DNA of 64,000 nt from an uncultured Pelagibacteraceae bacterium (GTDB lineage: Bacteria > Pseudomonadota > Alphaproteobacteria > Pelagibacterales > Pelagibacteraceae): assembly GCA_902587755.1 (NCBI GenBank), contig CACIMN010000002.1, forward strand, positions 1 through 64,000, given 5' to 3'. Positions within the stretch are counted from its first letter, which is position 1, and the number at the start of each line of letters is the position of its first letter. Shown here piece by piece: positions 48,470-57,003 of the stretch. Below the pieces are notes generated by a model that was not told the DNA's origin, did not search any database, and saw nothing but the letters and a program-made list of their open reading frames with translations. Position numbers and translations under genes: made by a program.

Positions 48470-48481
48470 AAAAAGTCAATT

Positions 48482-49222
48482 ATGACAAATAAATATATGT
48501 ATTTTGTAGCTAATTGGAAAATGTTTGGTGATTTAAGAACTCTAAATTCACTTGATAAAGTAATAAAGTTTTCTAAAACAAATAAGAAAAATAAGTTTAA
48601 AATAGTTTATTGTCCGCCAAATACATTAATTCGACCTTTATCGAGAAGACTTAAAAAAACAAAAATAGAGGTTGGTGCTCAAAATTGTCATCAGAGTTAT
48701 GATTACGGTGCTTACACTGGCCAAGTAAATTCTACCATGCTTAAAAATGTTGGAGCAAAGTTTGTTATTTTGGGACACTCAGAAAATAGACAACTAGGTG
48801 AGACAGATAATTTAATAAATTTAAAAATAAAAAGTGCAATTAAATCAAGTCTCAAAATTATATTTTGTATTGGCGAAACTTTGAAAGAAAGAAGACAAAA
48901 AAAAACTAATCAAATTTTAAAAAAACAAATTGAAAAAGGATTAAAATCGATAAAGAATAAATCTAAAATTATTATAGCCTATGAACCTGTATGGTCTATC
49001 GGAACGGGTGTAATTCCAAAAGAAGCTGATTTAAATAAAACTATTTTATTTATTAAAAGTAGATTTGTAAAAAAATATCCTAAAATTTTATATGGCGGAT
49101 CTGTAAATAACAATAACGTAAGTATATTAAAAAAAATTGCTAGCATTGACGGGTTTTTGATTGGAGGTGCATCGCAAAACCCAAAAAAATTTATTGATAT
49201 AATCAAAAAAACCATTAATTAG
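48482..49222 (+). CDS. tpiA: Triosephosphate isomerase
   Basis: TpiA interconverts dihydroxyacetone phosphate and glyceraldehyde 3-phosphate. The active-site residues are recognisable: Asn11 and Lys13 in VANWKMFG, His in ILGHSENRQ and Glu in IAYEPVWSIGTG, with the phosphate loop in LYGGSVNNNN. It has 246 residues. It starts the plus-strand tpiA-secG-pyrG-kdsA-eno run, divergent from the PpiD-like gene, as in many alphaproteobacteria. Confidence 0.97.
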   Translation: MTNKYMYFVANWKMFGDLRTLNSLDKVIKFSKTNKKNKFKIVYCPPNTLIRPLSRRLKKTKIEVGAQNCHQSYDYGAYTGQVNSTMLKNVGAKFVILGHSENRQLGETDNLINLKIKSAIKSSLKIIFCIGETLKERRQKKTNQILKKQIEKGLKSIKNKSKIIIAYEPVWSIGTGVIPKEADLNKTILFIKSRFVKKYPKILYGGSVNNNNVSILKKIASIDGFLIGGASQNPKKFIDIIKKTIN

Positions 49223-49228
49223 ACCCAC

Positions 49229-49528
49229 ATGGAAACTTTATTATTAGTAATCAACATCATACTTGCAGTTATTTTGGTTCTTTTGGTTTTATTGCAAAAA
49301 TCAGAAGGAGGTGCTCTTGGTATTGGAGTTTCCCAAGAAAATTTTATGCTCTCTAGATCAGCAGGGAGCTTCATGACAAAAGCCACTGCAATCGTGGCAA
49401 CACTCTTTATAATTTGTAGTTTAGCTCTAACAATTATTTCTAGAGCAGAACTTACTCCTACGGGGTCGGTATTGGATACAGTTGAGGAAAAAACTGAAGA
49501 TACACCTTCAATTCCAGAAAATAATTAA
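49229..49528 (+). CDS. secG: Preprotein translocase subunit SecG
   Basis: SecG assists SecYEG-dependent export. The 99-residue protein has two hydrophobic helices (LLLVINIILAVILVLLVLL and ATAIVATLFIICSLALTIIS) separated by the conserved loop QKSEGGALGIGVSQENFMLSRSAGSFMTKAT, and a short acidic C-terminal tail. It begins six bases after the tpiA stop. The assignment is firm from topology, loop motif and context. Confidence 0.95.
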   Translation: METLLLVINIILAVILVLLVLLQKSEGGALGIGVSQENFMLSRSAGSFMTKATAIVATLFIICSLALTIISRAELTPTGSVLDTVEEKTEDTPSIPENN

Positions 49529-49535
49529 TTAAATC

Positions 49536-49564
49536 TTTTCAATTCATTTTTTATTCGCTATAAG
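49536..49564 (+). promoter_or_regulatory. Candidate pyrG promoter
   Basis: TTTTCA (49536-49541) and TATAAG (49559-49564) are 17 bases apart in the secG-pyrG gap. The expected start falls within a few bases of the ATG at 49573, so the transcript would be almost leaderless. Confidence 0.4.
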
Positions 49565-49572
49565 ATACTTCC

Positions 49573-51189
49573 ATGGCGCGATATATATTTGTCACTGGCG
49601 GCGTGGTTTCTTCTCTTGGTAAAGGTCTCTCTTCAGCATCTTTAGCATATTTATTACAATCAAGAGGTTACAAAGTTCGTTTAAGAAAATTAGATCCTTA
49701 TTTAAATGTGGATCCTGGAACAATGAGTCCGTTTCAACATGGAGAAGTTTTTGTAACCGATGATGGGGCTGAAACAGATTTAGATCTAGGTCACTATGAA
49801 AGATTTTCAGGTGTTACTGCAAAAAAAACAGATAACATTACAACTGGAAAAATTTATAGCGATGTTCTTAGAAAAGAAAGAAAAGGTCAGTATTTAGGTA
49901 AAACTGTTCAAGTTATTCCACATATTACGGATAGAATTAAAGAATTTATAAAACACGATACATCTAAAGAAGATTTTGTAATTTGTGAAATAGGAGGAAT
50001 AGTAGGGGACATAGAAAGTTTACCATTTGTAGAAGCGATAAGACAATTTTCCAATGATATTGGTAAAAAAAATGCATTATTTATTCATTTAACTTTAGTT
50101 CCTTATTTAAAAGCATCGGATGAAATAAAAACAAAACCAACCCAACATTCAGTTAAAGAATTAAGAAGCATTGGTATTCAACCTGATATTATTATTTGTA
50201 GATCAGAAAGACCTATTCCTTTAGACCATAGAAAAAAAATATCCTTGTTTTGTAATGTTGATATTAAAAATGTAATTGAAACTGTTGATGTTAAAACTAT
50301 TTATGAAGCACCGATAAGTTTTTTTAATCAAAAATTAGATATTCAAGTTTTAAATTATTTTAAATTAAAATCAAAAAAACCTGCAAATTTGAATCCTTGG
50401 AAAAAAATAACTAAAATTACTCTTAATACTAAAAGACATGTTAATATTGCAATTATTGGAAAATACGTTGAATTAAAGGATGCTTATAAATCTTTAGATG
50501 AAGCACTTACTCATGGAGGAATATCCAATAATCTTAAAGTTAATTTGGTAAGAATAGATTCTGAAAAATTAAAAGTTTCAGAAATAAAAAATAAACTTAA
50601 AAATGTTTCAGGAATTCTAATTCCAGGTGGATTTGGTAAAAGAGGAACTGAGGGTAAAATTGAAGCTATAAGGTATGCAAGAATAAATAAAATTCCATTC
50701 CTTGGAATTTGTTATGGAATGCAAATGGCAATAATTGAATTTGCTAGAAATCAATTAAAGATTAAAAAGGCAACTTCTTCTGAGTTTGATAAAGGGGGTG
50801 TTCATATTATTGGCTTGATGCATGAATGGGAGAAGAGTGGTAGAAAAGTTAAAGGAACAGATAAAAACTTGGGGGGCACCATGAGACTTGGTTCTTATGA
50901 TGCAATTTTAAAACATGAATCTAAAATTAGAGATATTTATAAATCTAGATTAATCAAAGAGAGACATAGACATAGATATGAAGTGGATATTTCATATAAA
51001 GAAAAATTTGAGAAGAAAGGATTAATATTTTCAGGTTTATCTCCAGATCATAAGCTTCCAGAGATAATAGAACTTAAAAATCATCCTTGGTTTATAGGAG
51101 TTCAGTTCCATCCTGAATTTAAATCTAGACCTTTGAACCCACATCCTTTATTCTCTTCTTTTATCAAAGCAGCAAAAAATCATAGATGA
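49573..51189 (+). CDS. pyrG: CTP synthase
   Basis: PyrG aminates UTP to CTP using glutamine. The N-terminal synthase domain starts [32 protein letters not shown] and contains [40 protein letters not shown]. The C-terminal amidotransferase domain has [11 protein letters not shown], the Cys in [10 protein letters not shown] and the His/Glu pair in [11 protein letters not shown]. It has 538 residues. It overlaps kdsA as ATGA. Confidence 0.98.
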   Translation: MARYIFVTGGVVSSLGKGLSSASLAYLLQSRGYKVRLRKLDPYLNVDPGTMSPFQHGEVFVTDDGAETDLDLGHYERFSGVTAKKTDNITTGKIYSDVLRKERKGQYLGKTVQVIPHITDRIKEFIKHDTSKEDFVICEIGGIVGDIESLPFVEAIRQFSNDIGKKNALFIHLTLVPYLKASDEIKTKPTQHSVKELRSIGIQPDIIICRSERPIPLDHRKKISLFCNVDIKNVIETVDVKTIYEAPISFFNQKLDIQVLNYFKLKSKKPANLNPWKKITKITLNTKRHVNIAIIGKYVELKDAYKSLDEALTHGGISNNLKVNLVRIDSEKLKVSEIKNKLKNVSGILIPGGFGKRGTEGKIEAIRYARINKIPFLGICYGMQMAIIEFARNQLKIKKATSSEFDKGGVHIIGLMHEWEKSGRKVKGTDKNLGGTMRLGSYDAILKHESKIRDIYKSRLIKERHRHRYEVDISYKEKFEKKGLIFSGLSPDHKLPEIIELKNHPWFIGVQFHPEFKSRPLNPHPLFSSFIKAAKNHR

Positions 51190-52010
51190 GTGCGATTAAA
51201 GTAAATTGTGAAAATATAGAAATTTCAAACAACAATAAGATTTGTATTATTGCAGGTCCATGTCAGTTAGAGACGGAACAACATGCGCTCGATATGGCTG
51301 GAAAAATCAAGGAAATAACTTCGAAATTTGGCCTTGGATTTATTTACAAAACTTCATTTGATAAAGCGAACAGAACTAGTTTAAAAGGCAAAAGGGGAGC
51401 AGGGTTAGATGCATCACTTCCAGTATTTGATAAAATTAAAAAGGAATTGAATGTCCCTATTTTAACAGACATTCATAATGCTGAACAATGTGAAATTGTT
51501 TCAAAACATGTTGATGTTTTACAAATCCCAGCTTTTCTATGTCGACAAACAGACTTATTAATTGCTGCGGCTAAAACAAATAAAATTATTAATGTAAAAA
51601 AAGGTCAGTTCCTAGCACCTTGGGATATGGTGAATGTAACTAAAAAAATTTCAGACTCAGGAAATAAAAACATCCTAGTCACAGAAAGAGGTGCAAGTTT
51701 TGGATACAACACTTTAGTCTCTGACATGAGATCATTACCTATAATGGCAAAGAATGGTTATCCAGTAATTTTCGATGCAACTCATTCTGTTCAACAACCA
51801 GGTGGCCAAGGTGAATCCTCTGGTGGTCAAAGAGAATTTGTTGAATATTTAGCAAGAGCTGCAGTAGCGGTTGGAGTTGCAGGTGTATTTATTGAAACAC
51901 ATCAAGATCCTGATAATGCTCCATCAGATGGACCAAACATGGTACCATTGAATAAATTAGAGAATCTATTAAAACAATTACACGATATAGATAATCTAAT
52001 TAAAAAATAG
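51186..52010 (+). CDS. kdsA: 3-deoxy-8-phosphooctulonate synthase
   Basis: KdsA condenses PEP with arabinose 5-phosphate to make KDO 8-phosphate for the LPS inner core, complementing the lpx genes elsewhere in the window. Motifs are [55 protein letters not shown] and [19 protein letters not shown] Cys in IAGPCQLE replaces the Asn of the E. coli enzyme, which marks the metal-dependent class. It has 274 residues. Its TAG overlaps the GTG start of eno. Confidence 0.97.
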   Translation: MSAIKVNCENIEISNNNKICIIAGPCQLETEQHALDMAGKIKEITSKFGLGFIYKTSFDKANRTSLKGKRGAGLDASLPVFDKIKKELNVPILTDIHNAEQCEIVSKHVDVLQIPAFLCRQTDLLIAAAKTNKIINVKKGQFLAPWDMVNVTKKISDSGNKNILVTERGASFGYNTLVSDMRSLPIMAKNGYPVIFDATHSVQQPGGQGESSGGQREFVEYLARAAVAVGVAGVFIETHQDPDNAPSDGPNMVPLNKLENLLKQLHDIDNLIKK

Positions 52011-53266
52011 TGAGTAAAATTTTAAAAGTAAAAGCACGTCAAGTTTTTGACAGTCGAGGAAATCCAACAGTAGAAGCAGAGGTTTATATTAAAAATAATA
52101 GCGCATCTGCTATTTGTCCTTCAGGTGCTTCCACAGGAACTTTTGAAGCTTTTGAAAAAAGAGATAAAAATAATAAACGTTATTTAGGAAAAAGTGTTTT
52201 AAATGCAGTTAACTTAGTTAACACAAAGATTTCAAAAAAATTAAAAGGACAAAATATTCACAATCAAGAAAGAATTGATGCTTTGTTAATTAATTTAGAT
52301 GGTACAAGACAAAAAACTAACTTAGGAGCTAATGCGATGTTAGCAGTTTCTATGGCTGTTAAAAAATTGTCTGCAAAAGCAAAAAAATTACCTTTGTATA
52401 AAACTTTTTCTCAAAAAAATAACTTCCAATTACCTTATCCATTAATGAACATAATTAATGGTGGAGCACATGCAAATAATGGTCTTAGAATTCAAGAATT
52501 TATGATCAGGCCTGATCGTGCAAAAAGTTTTTCTGAGGCAATGCGGATTTGTTTTGTTGTCATTAAAAACTTAAGTAAATTAATTAAAGATAAAGGATTA
52601 TCAACTTCAGTAGGTGATGAAGGTGGGTTTGCACCCATGATCAGTAGTAATAATCAAGCTTTAGATTTAATTGTGAGTGCAATTAAAAAATCAGGATTTG
52701 TTAATGGTAAAGATGTTTCTATTTGTCTTGATGTGGCTGCTAATGAATTATATAAAAAAAACAAATACTCTATTCATTCTAAAAGTTATATTTCAGTAGA
52801 TAAATCTATTAAAGAATATCAAAAAATTATAAAAAAATATAAAATTAAATCTATTGAAGATCCATTTGCTGAAAATGATTGGTTAGCATGGAATAAATTA
52901 ATGAAATCAATAAAAAAAGTTCAGATTGTTGGAGATGATTTGTATGTAACAAATCTTGAAAGATTGAAGAAAGGTTTCTTAAATATTTCTTCAAATTCTA
53001 TCTTGATCAAGCTAAATCAAATTGGCACTGTTTCAGAAACGTTAGATGTAATTAAATTTGCTCAAACAATTGGATATAAAACAATTATATCTCATCGATC
53101 AGGTGATAGTGAGGATACGTTTATCGCTGATTTAGCAGTAGGCACTAATTCAAATCAAATTAAAACTGGATCCTTAGCTAGATCTGAAAGAGTTGCAAAA
53201 TATAATCAATTAATCCGTATTGAAGAAGAACTTGGAAAAAAAGCGAGGATGAATAAGATCAATTAA
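52010..53266 (+). CDS. eno: Enolase
   Basis: Enolase converts 2-phosphoglycerate to phosphoenolpyruvate, the substrate used by the neighbouring KdsA. Motifs are ARQVFDSRGNPTVEAEV, SGASTGTFEAFEKRD, VGDEGGFAP, SIEDPFAENDW, VGDDLYVTN, ILIKLNQIGT and SHRSGDSEDTFIADLAVG. The protein has 418 residues. The start codon is GTG, sharing its G with the kdsA stop, and gives the expected N-terminus MSKILKVKARQVFDSRG. Confidence 0.98.
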   Translation: MSKILKVKARQVFDSRGNPTVEAEVYIKNNSASAICPSGASTGTFEAFEKRDKNNKRYLGKSVLNAVNLVNTKISKKLKGQNIHNQERIDALLINLDGTRQKTNLGANAMLAVSMAVKKLSAKAKKLPLYKTFSQKNNFQLPYPLMNIINGGAHANNGLRIQEFMIRPDRAKSFSEAMRICFVVIKNLSKLIKDKGLSTSVGDEGGFAPMISSNNQALDLIVSAIKKSGFVNGKDVSICLDVAANELYKKNKYSIHSKSYISVDKSIKEYQKIIKKYKIKSIEDPFAENDWLAWNKLMKSIKKVQIVGDDLYVTNLERLKKGFLNISSNSILIKLNQIGTVSETLDVIKFAQTIGYKTIISHRSGDSEDTFIADLAVGTNSNQIKTGSLARSERVAKYNQLIRIEEELGKKARMNKIN

Positions 53267-53568
53267 TGCTTCGATTAATAAAAAGAAATTATTTTTTATT
53301 AATATCTGTTTTTCTTATTTTTTATTTTGGTTTTAATTTAGTGTCTGGAGAAAGAGGCCTTTTTTCGTATATAGAAAAGAAGGAACTTTTGTCTAACTTG
53401 AAAAAAGAAGAATTAACCCTAAGTAATAAAATAGAAGATATGGATCATAAAAATTCACTTCTAAGTACTAATTTGGATCTTGATTATATTGAGACTTTAA
53501 TTAGAGAACGATTTTTATTTGGTAAAAAAAATGAGACAATTTATATAATTAAAAAAGATGAAAAGTAG
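53266..53568 (+). CDS. ftsB: FtsB/DivIC-like septum protein
   Basis: FtsB-family proteins are single-pass membrane proteins that bridge division proteins at the septum. The 100-residue product has one N-terminal span ([18 protein letters not shown]), the typical [40 protein letters not shown] coiled coil, and a C-terminal [16 protein letters not shown]. Position right after eno is conserved in proteobacteria. It shares a base with eno and overlaps lipA by 11 bases. Confidence 0.92.
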   Translation: MLRLIKRNYFLLISVFLIFYFGFNLVSGERGLFSYIEKKELLSNLKKEELTLSNKIEDMDHKNSLLSTNLDLDYIETLIRERFLFGKKNETIYIIKKDEK

Positions 53569-54478
53569 ACATCCAGAAAAAGAAAACAAACCGGTTAATC
53601 CAATTAAAAAAAAACCTGAATGGATTAGATCTAAACTTACAAACAGTAAGGAATTCTTTTTAACCAAAACAATTGTAAACAATAACAAACTTGTAACTGT
53701 TTGTCAGGAGGCAAACTGCCCAAATATAACCGAATGTTGGAGTAAGCGACATGCAACTTTTATGATTATGGGAGACACCTGTACAAGAGCTTGTGCTTTT
53801 TGTGATGTTAAAACTGGTGTACCAGGAAAATTAGATCAACTTGAACCTATAAAGATTGCAGAAGCGGTAAAAAAATTAAATTTAAAACATGTTGTGATTA
53901 CTTCAGTGGATAGAGATGATTTAGATGACGGTGGATCAGAACATTTTTTTGAAGTGATTAATCAAATTAGAAAATCAAATCCAAATACTACTATTGAAGT
54001 TCTTACACCTGATTTTTTAAGAAAAGGAGATGCTTATAAAAAAGTTTTAGATGCTAAACCAGATGTTTTTAATCATAATATTGAAACTGTACCTAGTCTT
54101 TATTTAAAAGTTCGACCTGGATCTAGATATTTTGCATCTTTAGAACTTTTGAAAAATGCAAAAAAAGTTAACAAAAATATTTTTACTAAATCAGGAATAA
54201 TGGTTGGCTTAGGTGAGACAAGAGATGAAGTTTTACAAGTAATGGATGATTTAAGAGCTGCAGATGTTGATTTCATAACGATTGGTCAATATTTACAACC
54301 TTCAACTAAACATTATCCATTAGACCGATATTATACACCAAAAGAATTTAAAGATTTAGGAACAATTGCAAAAGCTAAAGGATTTTTGTTAGTATCTTCA
54401 TCCCCTTTAACTAGATCTTCATATCATGCGGATGAAGATTTTGCGAAACTTCAACAAAACAGATTAAAAAATAATTAA
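53558..54478 (+). CDS. lipA: Lipoyl synthase
   Basis: LipA is a radical SAM enzyme that inserts two sulfurs into octanoyl groups on 2-oxoacid dehydrogenases and the glycine cleavage H protein. The auxiliary cluster ligands are in [12 protein letters not shown] and the SAM cluster in [10 protein letters not shown], followed by [16 protein letters not shown] and [15 protein letters not shown]. It has 306 residues. In related genomes pdh genes usually lie between ftsB and lipA; here they are absent. Confidence 0.98.
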   Translation: MKSRHPEKENKPVNPIKKKPEWIRSKLTNSKEFFLTKTIVNNNKLVTVCQEANCPNITECWSKRHATFMIMGDTCTRACAFCDVKTGVPGKLDQLEPIKIAEAVKKLNLKHVVITSVDRDDLDDGGSEHFFEVINQIRKSNPNTTIEVLTPDFLRKGDAYKKVLDAKPDVFNHNIETVPSLYLKVRPGSRYFASLELLKNAKKVNKNIFTKSGIMVGLGETRDEVLQVMDDLRAADVDFITIGQYLQPSTKHYPLDRYYTPKEFKDLGTIAKAKGFLLVSSSPLTRSSYHADEDFAKLQQNRLKNN

Positions 54479-54933
54479 TGCCAAAAGCATCAGTTAAGAG
54501 ATTAATTGATAACAGAAAAGATAAGCTAATTGAGTTTGTTTTAGATATTGAAAAATACCCAGAATTTATTCCTTTCTGCGATAACTCAAAAGTTTATGGG
54601 AGAACTGATAACGGAGATACAATAAATATAATTGCTGATCTTACAATAGGCAAGGGGCCGTTTAAGGATACTTTTAAAAGTGACGTTAAATTAAATAAAA
54701 AAAATGATCATATTCATGTTGTTAATTTAGGTGGACCGTTAAATCACTTAGAAAATAATTGGAAATTTATTGAGGTAGGAAATGATACAGAAGGTTACAA
54801 GACAGAAGTTCTATTTGACATTGATTTTGAAATTGAAAATAAATTTTTAAATATTTTAATGACAAAATCTTTTCAATTTGGCTTGGAAAAGATAGCAGAT
54901 GCGTTTCAAAAAAGAGCTGAAAGTATTAAATAA
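54478..54933 (+). CDS. COQ10/RatA-like START-domain protein
   Basis: This 151-residue protein of the polyketide-cyclase/START fold resembles bacterial homologues of COQ10, which bind ubiquinone and support its use in respiration. Typical features are FVLDIEKYPEFIPFCDNSKVYGR, IADLTIGKGPFKDTFKSDV, GPLNHLENNWKFIE and VLFDIDFEIENKFLNILM. Databases often label the family a RatA toxin. The lipA neighbourhood favours the quinone-related role. It ends head-on into pncC with an eight-base overlap. Confidence 0.88.
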   Translation: MPKASVKRLIDNRKDKLIEFVLDIEKYPEFIPFCDNSKVYGRTDNGDTINIIADLTIGKGPFKDTFKSDVKLNKKNDHIHVVNLGGPLNHLENNWKFIEVGNDTEGYKTEVLFDIDFEIENKFLNILMTKSFQFGLEKIADAFQKRAESIK

Positions 54934-55390
54934 TTTTACTGATTATCTTAATTACGGTACGAACAGTTGATTTTTGAATTGAATTACGATTTTTTGATTT
55001 AAATTTATTTTCTCTAATAAGCAGAGCTTTACCTTTTTTGACCCCAATATAAACAAGGCCAACAGGTTTTTCTTTTGATCCACCTCCTGGTCCAGCAATT
55101 CCTGTTATTGATACATTGATTTTGCTCTTTGAAATTTTAGATAGATTTTGAACCATTGCCTTACAACACTCATGGCTTACCGCACCATATTTCCTAATGA
55201 TATTTTTATTTACCTTCAATATCTTTATTTTAGCTTGATTAGAGTAAGTGGTTAGACCCATTTGAAAATATTTTGATGAATTAGCTAATTTAGTTAAATT
55301 ATGAGCCAATAACCCACCCGTACAAGACTCAGCTACAGATATAGTTAATTTTTTTTTAATTAATTTTTTATGAATTAATTGAATACTCAT
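54926..55390 (-). CDS. pncC: Nicotinamide-nucleotide amidase (CinA C-terminal family)
   Basis: PncC deamidates NMN to nicotinate mononucleotide, recycling the pyridine nucleotide. The 154-residue protein corresponds to the CinA C-terminal domain alone, with SVAESCTGGLLAHNLT, YGAVSHECCKAMVQN and SITGIAGPGGGSKEKPVGLVYIG. It shares a base with the pgpA stop (TAATG) and is the last gene of the minus-strand ispDF-pgpA-pncC set. The exact substrate is inferred from the family. Confidence 0.92.
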   Translation of the reverse strand: MSIQLIHKKLIKKKLTISVAESCTGGLLAHNLTKLANSSKYFQMGLTTYSNQAKIKILKVNKNIIRKYGAVSHECCKAMVQNLSKISKSKINVSITGIAGPGGGSKEKPVGLVYIGVKKGKALLIRENKFKSKNRNSIQKSTVRTVIKIISKII

Positions 55391-55881
55391 TAGAATTTTA
55401 AACTTATTAAATATATTAATATCGTTGAATATAACCCTGCCATTATATCATCCATAATTATTCCAAAATAGTTTTTATGATTTTTGTCAAAATAACTTAC
55501 TGGAAAAGGTTTTAGGATGTCAAAAAATCTAAAAAAAACAAAAGATAAAATATAATAAATTTCAATGGAAATACTTATTTGATTAGTTTGATTTAAATAA
55601 AGCAACAAAATTAAAGGCATTGATTGCCCCAAAACTTCATCGATTACTATTTGTCTTGGATCTTTATTTTTAAATTCAGATTCAGCATCTTTTACTGCAT
55701 AAAATGAATAAATGAATAGAAGTATAAAAAAAATTATTGAAAAATTAAGATCTGTGTAACCTAAAATTTCGTAAGCAATGTAAATAAAAATAGTTGTTAC
55801 AGCAGAGGTTACAGTCCCCGGGATTTTGGTTAAATAACCATAACCAAAGAATGTGGATAACAAAACATTTATTTTTTTCAT
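55390..55881 (-). CDS. pgpA: Phosphatidylglycerophosphatase A
   Basis: PgpA removes phosphate from phosphatidylglycerol phosphate to give phosphatidylglycerol. The membrane protein shows FFGYGYLTKIPGTVTSA, VIDEVLGQSMPLIL, RFFDILKPFPVSYFDKN and IIMDDIMAGLYS, the usual acidic motifs. I take the ATG at 55881 (163 residues, MKKINVLLSTFFGYG) over the TTG at 55908. This gives a standard ATGA overlap with the end of ispDF and a normal N-terminus. Confidence 0.94.
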   Translation of the reverse strand: MKKINVLLSTFFGYGYLTKIPGTVTSAVTTIFIYIAYEILGYTDLNFSIIFFILLFIYSFYAVKDAESEFKNKDPRQIVIDEVLGQSMPLILLLYLNQTNQISISIEIYYILSFVFFRFFDILKPFPVSYFDKNHKNYFGIIMDDIMAGLYSTILIYLISLKF

Positions 55882-56978
55882 TGTGTAATTGAGCAAATAA
55901 CTTCGCAAGCTATTGCTTTTTCCTTTCCAATTAATCCAAGTTTTTCGACTGTTTTACCTTTTAAGTTAATTAATTCTTTATTAATATTTAGTAAATTGGA
56001 TAGAGATTTGATTATTTTATCACGATATTTTGAAACTTTTGGTTGTTCACATATTAAATTTATATCTAAATTATTTATATAAAAGTTATTATTATTTAAT
56101 ATTTCAATAATAGGCTTGAGCATTTTAGGCGATCTAATATTTTTATATTTTTTTTGATTATCTGGAAAAAAAGTACCAATATCTTTTTTTCTCATTGCCC
56201 CAAGGAGAGAATCAATTATTGAATGAATAATTACGTCTCCATCTGAATGACCTTTAAGCCCTGAGTGATAAGGGATTTTAATTCCACCTAAAAAAAGTTT
56301 TTTACCTATTATTAATCTATGAATATCAAAACCAACACCAAAATAAGTTTTATTAGTTTGGATATCATCTTTAAATGTAATTTTGTTGTTTAAGTTTTCT
56401 CCTTTAATAAATTTAATTTTTAAATTGTTTTCAATAAACAAAGTTGCTTCATCAGTAATTTTATTTTTCTGTTTATTTGAAAGACTATATAAATTTTTAA
56501 ATCTAAATGCTTGAGGTGTTTGAGTTAACATTGAATTTTTTCTATCTAAGTTAAAAAATTGGTTTTTTATTTTGTATTTAATTGAATCTTTTGAATGTAT
56601 GTAAGGTATTACTGCTTTATTGTTTTTAAGTGATTTAATTAGCTTTATTAAAAGTTTGATAGTGAAATTAGGTCTAGCAGCATCGTGAATTAGAACATTG
56701 TTAGGTTTAAATTTTTTTATATATTTTAATGCTATTGAAGAAGAATCGGATCTTTCTTTGCCACCTTTTATGATTAATACATTTTTAGGAAATTTTCCCT
56801 CAATATTTTTTTTATTATTCACGACCAATATAATTTTTTTAAACAGCTTTGATTTCAATGCTTTTTCTATAGAATGTTTAAAAAGAGGCTTGTTTTTATA
56901 AATAATAAATTGTTTAGGTTTATCAGAATTAAATCTTTTGCTTTGTCCTGATGCTAGTATTATAAAATAATTATCCAT
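55878..56978 (-). CDS. ispDF: Bifunctional IspD/IspF enzyme of the MEP pathway
   Basis: This fusion performs two steps of isoprenoid synthesis. The N-terminal IspD domain (about residues 1-205) carries ILASGQSKRFNSDKPKQF and VLIHDAARPNF and makes CDP-methylerythritol. The C-terminal IspF domain (about 215-366) carries GVGFDIHRL, GLKGHSDGDVIIHSIIDSLLGAM and IGTFFPD and makes the cyclic diphosphate. Fusion is common in alphaproteobacteria. It works with dxr, upstream in this window. Only 25 bases separate its start from the divergent ntrY. Confidence 0.97.
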   Translation of the reverse strand: MDNYFIILASGQSKRFNSDKPKQFIIYKNKPLFKHSIEKALKSKLFKKIILVVNNKKNIEGKFPKNVLIIKGGKERSDSSSIALKYIKKFKPNNVLIHDAARPNFTIKLLIKLIKSLKNNKAVIPYIHSKDSIKYKIKNQFFNLDRKNSMLTQTPQAFRFKNLYSLSNKQKNKITDEATLFIENNLKIKFIKGENLNNKITFKDDIQTNKTYFGVGFDIHRLIIGKKLFLGGIKIPYHSGLKGHSDGDVIIHSIIDSLLGAMRKKDIGTFFPDNQKKYKNIRSPKMLKPIIEILNNNNFYINNLDINLICEQPKVSKYRDKIIKSLSNLLNINKELINLKGKTVEKLGLIGKEKAIACEVICSITQ

Positions 56979-57003
56979 TTATTTTGGTAGTTTTTATATT
57001 CAA

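Noticed and set aside
55882-55908. Upstream TTG start for pgpA
   Set aside because: It would extend the protein into ispDF by nine residues; the ATG at 55881 forms a standard ATGA overlap.
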